From Bacillota bacterium (lineage in GTDB: Bacteria; Bacillota; Clostridia; Oscillospirales; Ruminococcaceae): a stretch of DNA of 6,385 nucleotides. Both the position numbers and the translations under genes were made by a program. The number at the start of each line of letters is the position of its first letter. The stretch's first letter is position 1. The notes below the pieces were generated by a model. That model had not been told where the DNA came from, did not search any database, and saw only the letters and a program-made list of their open reading frames with translations. Where the stretch lies: assembly GCA_023439605.1 (NCBI GenBank), contig JAEXNS010000324.1, positions 1-6,385 on the forward strand. The letters run 5' to 3'. Shown in pieces: positions 1 to 6,385 of this stretch.

Positions 1-2944
1 ATTTTAAACCCATTAAAAATTCATCATAATTATAGTTGATTTGATTTTCAAGTTGTACAATATAATCATTATTTATGGATATATTTTTTACTTCTTCTTT
101 TTCAATAACCATTTCATCTTCATAAATATAATTATAAAAATTTATATTAAAATCATAGGGTAACAACGTTTCTAGAGGAACATCAAACATTTCATGTAAA
201 ATTTGTGCGTCTTTATGAAATATTAAACACATAAGCAGCCAATCTTTCATACAGTTGGCACTTGATGATAAAAAAGGATTGATAGTTTTATTTTTTTTCA
301 CAAAAGAGATATAATCATTTATTTTGGTTATATCTTTTTTTTCTATGCTTAATGGAATGAAAATTTTGTCTTTTGCTCTTGTAAGAGCTACATACATAAG
401 CCTCATTTCCTCACTTAAAGAATCTTGACGATTAATAGAATCTATTACTTTATAAGGTATTGTATTGAATTTTTCAAAAGTTTCTATATTCTGCAGTTTA
501 AATCCTATACCATAATCAAAATTTAGCTGAACATTCTTCATACTATCTTGCATATTAAAGTTTGAACTTGTTCCACATAAAAAAACAAATGGGAACTCTA
601 GTCCCTTGGATTTATGTATTGTTTTAATCATTACTGCATCTTCAGAAGATGAGATTGTAGAACCTTGTCTCAAATCACCATTTAATCTTTTAATGTTTTC
701 TATATATCTTAAAAATCCCGTTAAACCATCATTTGAGGATTGTTCATATAAACGTGCATATTCAAGCAAAACTCTTAAATTAGCTTTTTTCTTATTTCCA
801 TCTTTGTAAATTTGAACTACTGAAAGAAAATCTGTATTATCATATATTTTCTTTATAAGTTCTTCTAAAGTGCAACAAGCAGAATACTTTCTGAATTTTA
901 TTAATGAGTTATATACATTTTTTAGTTTTGATTTTATTTTTTCATCTATCAATTCTTCTTTTTCATCTATAGCCAACAACAAAGCGTCATATATAGTAAT
1001 TTCTTTATTTAATAAACGAACAGTAGATATTTCATCTGCATTCATCATAAACATTGGCGAAAGCATAATAGATGTGAGTGCAGTATCAATTAAAGGATTA
1101 TCTATAACTGTAAGTAAATTTAATAAAATAGATATTTCTCTTGATTTAAGATACCCTGGTGTTTCTTCACTAAAAACTTCTATATTATATTTTTCAAACT
1201 CTTTTAAAAATAAATTTGTCATCCTTTTACTTCTTAACAAAATACAAAAATCTCTTTTTGTACATGGTCTTATTGTTCCTTTATCACAAACCGGATGAGA
1301 ATTTCTAAGCATTTCATTTATTTTTTTAACGGTATATACTACTTCGTGGTTTATTTTTTCTTCTAAATTTAAAGTGTCTATAATTGCTATTTCAGTATTT
1401 TTTTCTATTTCATCTGGGAAAATAGCACCATTTATTAGTTTTTCTTCTTCGTTATATTCTATATCCCCTATTTTTTCTGACATTATATTTTCAAAAATAT
1501 AATTGACAAAATCGACAGTTTCTCTTGAACTTCTAAAATTTTTATTTAATTTTATATACGAATTCTTGTCAGTTTTATCTTGGTAAGGTACCGATTTATT
1601 TATAAAATCAATAAAATTTTTCGGGTTGGCTAATCTAAATCTATATATAGACTGCTTTATATCTCCAACTACAAACATGTTTTTGCCTACATGATCTGCT
1701 GTTCCATCATGTGAAAGAAGCTTAAATATTAGATTTTGATTATTATTTGTATCTTGAAACTCATCTATCATTATTATTTGTACATAGTTTGAAATTTCAT
1801 GTGCTATTTTCGATTTCACTATATTTCCATTTTTATCGATAAATGATAGTAACTTTACTGTAAGTTGTTCTGCATCTGAAAATCCAATGGAGTTCTTTTC
1901 TTTCTTTATATTCCATATTTCTTTATTTAAATTTTTAATAATATCCGTTATAAATCCTATTATCTCATAATGCGAATTTACATCTCTTTTAATATTATTT
2001 AAAAATCCAATGTCACCAATTACGTCAGATACTTTCTTTTTATACAAATTACGTAGTTCTTTAACTTTTTCAGTTATTTCCTCATCACCTTTTGTAAAGG
2101 TTAATCTTTTAAATTCTGGTTTTTCTATTTTTATTAATTTTTCTTCTAAAGATAATTCTTTATTTTTTAATAATGAACTTATCAAATCTATAGCTACAAA
2201 TTCTTCAGTTAATTGCTCTACCTTTTTTGTTTGATTTGTTTCAGATAAAGCAAGTACAGCTTCTTTAGCTAATGCAACAGAATATTCAGAAGTATTTAAA
2301 ATATTTTCCGTATATTTCAATATAAAATCACTATTTATAAAATTTTCGTATATATAATTTTTTTGAATATCCTCAAGCCATTTTTCGCTATAAGGTATTG
2401 AAGAAATATAATTATGAATATCTAGAATTATATTTTCAAGTGGCTTATCATTTTTATAACAAAAATAGTTATATAATTTTTCCATTTGACTAGGTTTATT
2501 TTGATAAAAGTTCTCAAAAACTGTCTGCAAGGCTTTATTTTTAATTAAATTTTCCTCTGTCTCCTCAATTATTCTAAACCCAGATGACAGTTCAAACTCC
2601 TGAATATTTTCTTTTATTAAATCAAAGCAAAAAGAATGTATTGTAGATATTTTAGCACTTTGAAGCATAAGCTGTTGTTGTATTAACCATTCATTTTCAG
2701 GCTGATTTTCTATAAGTTCAGAAAGTGCTATAGTAAGTCTTTGCTTCATTTCGGCAGCTGCATCTTTTGTAAAAGTAACTATAACCATTTTTTCTGCAGA
2801 TATTTTATTTTCTGTATCAGCCAATTGACTTATAAGTCTAGAAATTAAAACCGAAGTCTTTCCACTTCCAGCAGCAGCAGACACAATAATAGAAACTCCA
2901 CGTGCATTTATAGCATCTTGTTGTTCTTTAGTCCATGTTGCCAT
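1..2944 (-). CDS. addA: AddA, ATP-dependent helicase/nuclease subunit A (partial, C-terminus beyond left edge)
   Basis: AddA is the 3'-5' helicase and nuclease subunit of the cytoplasmic AddAB complex, which resects double-strand breaks for RecA-dependent repair. I translated the frame by hand: 981 codons from ATG at 2944, no stop, running off the left edge. The UvrD/RecB-type SF1A motifs appear in order: Walker A AAAGSGKTS at residues 23-31 (Lys29), motif Ia TFTKDAAAEM at 57-66, STIHSFC at 100-106, Walker B IIMIDEFQDTN at 390-400, motif III GDIKQSIYRFR at 427-437, motif IV NFRSS at 469-473, motif V IKTIHKSKGLEFP at 773-785, and motif VI EEMRLMYVALTRAKDK at 845-860. All are intact, so the motor should be active. 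B. subtilis AddA has about 1230 residues, so roughly 250 are missing here. The last visible stretch (QINYNYDEFLMGLK, 968-981) matches the linker just before the RecB-type nuclease domain. The start is fixed by a strong GAGGAG seven bases upstream and by the family-typical N-terminus MATWTKEQQDAI. The gene overlaps addB by 17 bases. The identification is secure; only the nuclease half is unseen. Confidence 0.97.
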   Translation of the reverse strand, partial: MATWTKEQQDAINARGVSIIVSAAAGSGKTSVLISRLISQLADTENKISAEKMVIVTFTKDAAAEMKQRLTIALSELIENQPENEWLIQQQLMLQSAKISTIHSFCFDLIKENIQEFELSSGFRIIEETEENLIKNKALQTVFENFYQNKPSQMEKLYNYFCYKNDKPLENIILDIHNYISSIPYSEKWLEDIQKNYIYENFINSDFILKYTENILNTSEYSVALAKEAVLALSETNQTKKVEQLTEEFVAIDLISSLLKNKELSLEEKLIKIEKPEFKRLTFTKGDEEITEKVKELRNLYKKKVSDVIGDIGFLNNIKRDVNSHYEIIGFITDIIKNLNKEIWNIKKEKNSIGFSDAEQLTVKLLSFIDKNGNIVKSKIAHEISNYVQIIMIDEFQDTNNNQNLIFKLLSHDGTADHVGKNMFVVGDIKQSIYRFRLANPKNFIDFINKSVPYQDKTDKNSYIKLNKNFRSSRETVDFVNYIFENIMSEKIGDIEYNEEEKLINGAIFPDEIEKNTEIAIIDTLNLEEKINHEVVYTVKKINEMLRNSHPVCDKGTIRPCTKRDFCILLRSKRMTNLFLKEFEKYNIEVFSEETPGYLKSREISILLNLLTVIDNPLIDTALTSIMLSPMFMMNADEISTVRLLNKEITIYDALLLAIDEKEELIDEKIKSKLKNVYNSLIKFRKYSACCTLEELIKKIYDNTDFLSVVQIYKDGNKKKANLRVLLEYARLYEQSSNDGLTGFLRYIENIKRLNGDLRQGSTISSSEDAVMIKTIHKSKGLEFPFVFLCGTSSNFNMQDSMKNVQLNFDYGIGFKLQNIETFEKFNTIPYKVIDSINRQDSLSEEMRLMYVALTRAKDKIFIPLSIEKKDITKINDYISFVKKNKTINPFLSSSANCMKDWLLMCLIFHKDAQILHEMFDVPLETLLPYDFNINFYNYIYEDEMVIEKEEVKNISINNDYIVQLENQINYNYDEFLMGLK

Positions 2945-5900
2945 TTTCGTTCTCCTCATTTCCAAAAAGTCTAATTTCTGATTCTTTTTCTGTGATTTCT
3001 GCTATTCTACTTCTCAAATTCGGCACATTACCACATATATCCCAATACTCACAGTTTTCACATATATCAGTATGATTTTTGCACTTAACCAATGGATTTG
3101 CAGATATATTTCCATCATAAAGTTCTAAAACCATGTTTCGTATTAGCTTCTTTGCATAATCTCTTAATTTTTCAAATTGACTTTCAGATAAATATGAAGA
3201 CTTTGTTTTATCTAGCATTAACTCGCCGTCACCTTTATCTGCACTAACAGTTTTTGCAGGTATATAAATACCCTTTATATGTTCTTCCATTGCATTTAAG
3301 ACTTCCCTGTTTTTCAAAACTACACCTTTCATTTTATAAAAAGAGTTTATATAATCATCTATGTCTTTTTCCTCATCTTTATCTATGGAGATATTTCCAG
3401 AAGGCATATACAAAATTCCAGCTGGAAAATAGTCTTTGTACTTTGAATCCTTTTCAGTCAATGCAAAAATATATAGAAGCATTTGCATATCTAAGCCAAA
3501 AATTACATTTTGTAAATTGAAGCTATGTGCTCCTGTTTTATAATCAATTATTCTAATGTATTTTTCGCCATCATTTTCATATACATCTACACGATCAACT
3601 TTACCATTTAAAATTATTTCTACCCCATTTGAAAAATTTAATTTTATGGGTTCATTAAGAATTTTCTGAGATATTTTTAACTCAAAATCTATAGGAACAA
3701 AGCTGGCTTGTGAAAACTCAGATTGAATGTGGGTTATAAGTTGTGTCATATTTGATGTTATTTTTTTGAAGTTTGCATTAAATCTATGGCTTTTCCCAAA
3801 GTCACCACCAAGAATATCATTTTTATAATATTCTGATGTTTTTTCTATCTCTGCTTCGATTTCAGATTTACTTAAAGATAAAAAATGTTCTTTTGTATAA
3901 CTGTTTTTAAATATTTCTTCCAAACACAAATGTATTAAATTTCCTTGCTCAAGTGGATTAATTTCTTTTTTTATTCTTGTTTTTAATTTTAACCCATATT
4001 TACAAAAATACCTAAAATGACAAAAATTAAAATCCTGAAAAGCCGTTGCTGAAATATTTAAATTATCAGTAAATAATTTATTTATTAGTTCTTTATTTTT
4101 TATGGTAAAATCAATATTTTCATTTACCATATCCAAATATTCTATTTTTCTAAAATACTCTGTATTTTTTTGAAGAGTTTTTCTTAAACACATATATACT
4201 TCATTTTTACTTTTAAAAGTTTGAACATAGTTATAGTATGCTGACTTATATGTTTGCGAATAATATATTATATCAAAATCATTTGCATATTTTAATATGT
4301 CATTAGAAAACATTTTTCCAATTTGATTTAACACATATGACGGGTACCTTGCCCCACCTGTTATATCAGAAAGCGGATATGTTAAAAATAGTTTTTCAGA
4401 AGATGCCGAAAATATCCTGTATGCTATAAGTCGTTCATCTGCAATTAATTCTTTAAGATCCTTTGATACATTTAACCCCACTTCAAAGAATAATTGCTTA
4501 TCCTTTTCGTTTAATATACCTTTTGATTTAACAGTAGATGGAATTAGCCCTTCATTTACACCAACTATAAATGAAATTTTTGGAGAATTTAGTCTTGCTT
4601 TTTCAGCAGATAAAATCATAACAGAATCTAAAGTTTGAGGTATGTTTAAAAAACTGTTCTGTTTTAAAATAAATGTAAATAAATCTTTGAAGTTTTTTAA
4701 TGATATTTTTTCTCCCCCATAAATATCCACTAAAGCATCTAGAGTATCAATTATTAAATCCCAAACTCTATGCAAATCAATTTTTGTAGTTAAAGCATCT
4801 TCTTCTTCTTCAAAATAATTCATTAGTTCATCAATTTTAAATTTAATATGCGAGTTATCTAAGAAATTATATATATTTTCACATATGCAACTTACTGGTT
4901 TATTTTCACAATTTTTTTTGAATTTTTGAATTGGATTTATAATTTTCTGTCTCAATTCATCCATTTTATTTTCATTATCATCGACATTAAAAGTTGAAAG
5001 CCACATATCCCCATCTACATTCCACTTGTAACAGTAATTTTCAATTAGAGATATTTCTATTTGTTCTATTTCAACACACTGAGTTTTTATATATTTAAAA
5101 ATTTTTTCACTTTCAATTTTATTTGCCGACGTTATCTCTAACAGGGATGTAATCATTAATACTGGTGCTGTATGCATTATGGATTTTTGGCTATCTGAAA
5201 AATATGGGATATTATATCTATCCATAGTAGATTCAAAAATACTTTCATAATCAGAAAGTTGTCTTGATATTACTGCAAAATCAGACCATTTATATCCTTT
5301 TCTAACCATTTCTCTTATAGTCGCACATACAAAATCTGCTTCTTGATATAAATCTTTTGATTCAATTATAGAAATATTTTTTGATTCACCTTGTTTTTCA
5401 TAAGTCGTTTTAAATAAATTTAATGATAAATGCTGTATATCCTTAGATATAAATCTTTTAGGTTCTTTTAAGTGTATTTCTATTCTTGTCTCCTTATTAT
5501 ATTCATATGCAATATTTTTTAATGTATAATAAGATTTGTTTATTTCGGAAAATAAGGAGTTATCTTTTTTAGTTATTTTTTCAGTACACATACTAATATA
5601 AATATCTTCTGACTGAAAAATTATATTTTTTATTAACTCCAATTCATCTTTACTAAAACTATCAAATTCATCTATAAAAACAATTGAATTTTTAAAAAAA
5701 TCCACTTTAGATGATATTTCTGCTGATTTAGAAATATCAGTCAATCCATCTCTATAACCATAATCCGAAAGTTTTTTTTCATAATATGAATATATAAGTG
5801 ATATGTCTTGTGCTTTTTCTGATATTTTTTCATTTACAAATTGAATTTTTGAACTAAAAAAATCCGATTTTATATTTGCATGTCTAAAATCATTTATTAA

Positions 5901-6275
5901 ATCCAGAATTTCTTCAATAAAGTAAATAGAATCAGATTGTTTATTAAAAAAAAGTAAAGCCTTTTTTTCTTTTAATTCTGATATAACCTTATACATAAGA
6001 ATGATTTTTGTTATATCATTTGCATATTCTCCCTTAAATCCACCGTTATTATCAAAGATTAGTTTTGCTAATCTTGTAAAACTTACCGCAGTAATCATGT
6101 TTGAATGTTTTGCACCCAAGCTGATACATAATTTTCTTTCATATTCAAAAGAAAATTGTTCAGGCATGATAACAAAAATTTTTTTATTACCATTTTCATC
6201 TATCACTTTTCTTATTTTTTCTATTAAATATGTAGTTTTACCTGTTCCAGATGAACCTAAAATATAATTAATCAT
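2928..6275 (-). CDS. addB: AddB, ATP-dependent helicase/deoxyribonuclease subunit B (complete)
   Basis: AddB is the partner of AddA. In studied relatives it supplies the second nuclease and takes part in Chi recognition, but it does not drive unwinding. The protein has 1115 residues (B. subtilis AddB about 1166). Residues 7-14 form a Walker A loop (GSSGTGKT), followed by the family signature VIMPEQFSFEYERKL at 35-49. A Walker B-like IDEFDSF lies at 201-207. The motif VI region (ERLIAYRIFSASSEKL, 614-629) lacks the TRA arginine of active helicases, as expected for this subunit. The C-terminal RecB-type nuclease has His782 (GNLIHLCLEE), Asp894 (GKVDRVD), Asp911 and Lys913 (IIDYKTG) and Gln931. 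Four cysteines, C752, C1072, C1075 and C1081, have the 4Fe-4S spacing: C752 precedes the nuclease and the other three close it (CENCEYWDIC). The ATG at 6275 has AAGCAGGT five bases upstream and puts Walker A at the expected place. Upstream in this frame a TAA follows within nine codons, so no much longer start exists. addA follows with a 17-base overlap. All expected catalytic residues are present. Confidence 0.97.
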   Translation of the reverse strand: MINYILGSSGTGKTTYLIEKIRKVIDENGNKKIFVIMPEQFSFEYERKLCISLGAKHSNMITAVSFTRLAKLIFDNNGGFKGEYANDITKIILMYKVISELKEKKALLFFNKQSDSIYFIEEILDLINDFRHANIKSDFFSSKIQFVNEKISEKAQDISLIYSYYEKKLSDYGYRDGLTDISKSAEISSKVDFFKNSIVFIDEFDSFSKDELELIKNIIFQSEDIYISMCTEKITKKDNSLFSEINKSYYTLKNIAYEYNKETRIEIHLKEPKRFISKDIQHLSLNLFKTTYEKQGESKNISIIESKDLYQEADFVCATIREMVRKGYKWSDFAVISRQLSDYESIFESTMDRYNIPYFSDSQKSIMHTAPVLMITSLLEITSANKIESEKIFKYIKTQCVEIEQIEISLIENYCYKWNVDGDMWLSTFNVDDNENKMDELRQKIINPIQKFKKNCENKPVSCICENIYNFLDNSHIKFKIDELMNYFEEEEDALTTKIDLHRVWDLIIDTLDALVDIYGGEKISLKNFKDLFTFILKQNSFLNIPQTLDSVMILSAEKARLNSPKISFIVGVNEGLIPSTVKSKGILNEKDKQLFFEVGLNVSKDLKELIADERLIAYRIFSASSEKLFLTYPLSDITGGARYPSYVLNQIGKMFSNDILKYANDFDIIYYSQTYKSAYYNYVQTFKSKNEVYMCLRKTLQKNTEYFRKIEYLDMVNENIDFTIKNKELINKLFTDNLNISATAFQDFNFCHFRYFCKYGLKLKTRIKKEINPLEQGNLIHLCLEEIFKNSYTKEHFLSLSKSEIEAEIEKTSEYYKNDILGGDFGKSHRFNANFKKITSNMTQLITHIQSEFSQASFVPIDFELKISQKILNEPIKLNFSNGVEIILNGKVDRVDVYENDGEKYIRIIDYKTGAHSFNLQNVIFGLDMQMLLYIFALTEKDSKYKDYFPAGILYMPSGNISIDKDEEKDIDDYINSFYKMKGVVLKNREVLNAMEEHIKGIYIPAKTVSADKGDGELMLDKTKSSYLSESQFEKLRDYAKKLIRNMVLELYDGNISANPLVKCKNHTDICENCEYWDICGNVPNLRSRIAEITEKESEIRLFGNEENENGNMD
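2952..2957 (-). promoter_or_regulatory. Ribosome binding site of addA, inside the end of addB
   Basis: On the minus strand GAGGAG lies seven bases before the addA ATG at 2944, an ideal spacing. It sits inside the last codons of addB (the glutamate/asparagine-rich tail ENENGNMD), 22 bases before the addB stop. Ribosomes finishing addB would pass over this site, which fits translational coupling. It decides the addA start. Confidence 0.85.
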
Positions 6276-6280
6276 GTTTA

Positions 6281-6288
6281 ACCTGCTT
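6281..6288 (-). promoter_or_regulatory. Ribosome binding site of addB
   Basis: On the minus strand AAGCAGGT lies five bases before the addB ATG. It matches the consensus AAGGAGGT at seven of eight positions. This site supports the ATG at 6275 as the start. It is slightly weaker than the site in front of addA. Confidence 0.75.
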
Positions 6289-6297
6289 TACAATTTT

Positions 6298-6303
6298 ATT
6301 ATA
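6298..6303 (-). promoter_or_regulatory. Possible -10 promoter element for addBA
   Basis: The minus strand reads TATAAT, a perfect sigma-A -10 hexamer, 22 bases before the addB start codon. About 17 bases further upstream there is only GAGGAG, not a TTGACA-like -35, and there is no extended TG motif. In DNA this AT-rich a TATAAT arises easily by chance. It is therefore a candidate only; addB may instead be read through from the upstream gene. No terminator hairpin is visible in the gap. Confidence 0.2.
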
Positions 6304-6309
6304 GCTTTT

Positions 6310-6384
6310 TTACCAATTTACTCCTCCATAATTCATTGCAGCTTTTTGACCCATTTCAGCACCACATAGAAGAGCTTTGTTTAT
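6310..6384 (-). CDS. C-terminal tail of an unidentified upstream gene (partial)
   Basis: A minus-strand frame enters from the right edge and ends at a TAA at 6312-6310. It encodes 24 residues, INKALLCGAEMGQKAAMNYGGVNW. Its favour rests on composition: it is rich in Ala, Gly and Met and uses GCT, GGT and GGA codons. That is unusual for random sequence in so AT-rich a region, and the stop falls 34 bases before addB in the same direction, as in an operon. I do not recognise the family; a 24-residue tail is too short to assign. It could also be a chance open frame. If real, its body lies to the right of the window and may be cotranscribed with addBA. Confidence 0.5.
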   Translation of the reverse strand: MNKALLCGAEMGQKAAMNYGGVNW

Positions 6385-6385
6385 A

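Noticed and set aside
57..66. Motif Ia of AddA (residues 57-66; these numbers are residues, DNA about 2747-2776) reads TFTKDAAAEM rather than TFTNAAAAEM
   Set aside because: The two central residues vary in this family, and the threonines, phenylalanine and AAEM core are kept, so it is not a loss of function sign.
606..1298. Forward-strand open frames of 67 and 142 codons (606-809 and 870-1298)
   Set aside because: They lie wholly antisense to conserved parts of addA. They are rich in Ser, Phe, Ile and Leu, as complements of Lys/Glu/Asn-rich coding sequence are, and show no family signature.
2010..2234. Forward-strand open frame of 74 codons
   Set aside because: It is antisense to the variable helical region of addA and has the Ser/Phe/Asn composition of a shadow frame.
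3254..3520. Forward-strand open frame of 88 codons
   Set aside because: It is antisense to the conserved nuclease domain of addB, and I see no ribosome binding site or recognisable domain.
4372..4376. AGCGG, the pentamer used as Chi in B. subtilis
   Set aside because: A single five-base match in 6.4 kb is no evidence. The Chi sequence of this organism is unknown and would need a genome-wide test of over-representation and strand bias.
6001..6267. Forward-strand open frame of 88 codons with hydrophobic stretches
   Set aside because: It is the complement of the Walker A and N-terminal region of addB. The apparent membrane-like segments come from complementing Lys/Glu/Asn codons.
6318..6327. 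GGAGGAG on the minus strand followed by TTG, looking like a start site upstream of addB
   Set aside because: The TTG frame stops after four codons (VKKL) and is not the addB frame. The purine run is explained as Gly-Gly codons of the upstream tail.
1..6385. An undescribed defence, toxin or mobile system
   Set aside because: AddA and AddB account for almost every base. I saw no repeat arrays, inverted repeats of an insertion sequence, tRNA or attachment-like sites. Some AddAB-like helicase-nucleases act in phage defence, but this pair has the ordinary housekeeping order and motifs.

Overview
The window is about 6.4 kb of very AT-rich DNA. Spot counts of single 60-base lines gave 20% and 40% G+C, with most lines near the low end. 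All genes are on the minus strand. It carries one recognisable system, the AddAB (RexAB) helicase-nuclease, the Gram-positive functional equivalent of RecBCD. The low G+C, the strong Shine-Dalgarno sequences, the addB-addA order and the AddB type with four iron-sulfur cysteines point to a low-GC Bacillota, most likely a clostridium-like anaerobe. Tryptophan is written only as TGG and no TGA interrupts a reading frame, so the standard bacterial code applies and a Mollicute is unlikely. I cannot name a genus.

Layout, in transcription order from right to left: (1) 6310-6384, the last 24 codons and stop of an unrecognised upstream gene that enters from the right edge. (2) 6276-6309, a 34-base gap with the addB ribosome binding site and a TATAAT that could be a -10 element. 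(3) 6275-2928, complete addB, 1115 codons. (4) 2944-1, addA, overlapping the end of addB by 17 bases and running off the left edge. Its first 981 codons are present without a stop. They contain all the helicase motifs; the C-terminal nuclease domain lies beyond the window. No gene-free stretch exceeds 34 bases.

How the parts work together (family knowledge): AddA is the 3'-5' SF1A helicase motor with one nuclease domain. AddB is a helicase-like subunit that has lost its motor function and has a second nuclease domain held together by a 4Fe-4S cluster. The heterodimer processes double-strand DNA ends and, after meeting a Chi sequence, leaves a 3' single strand for RecA. The overlap and the ribosome binding site for addA inside addB suggest coupled, balanced translation of the two subunits.

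I looked for an undescribed system and did not find one. There is no tRNA, rRNA, CRISPR array, insertion sequence or clear terminator. The forward-strand open frames are antisense shadows of addA and addB. The window reads as an ordinary core-genome DNA repair locus, and the findings are correspondingly modest.
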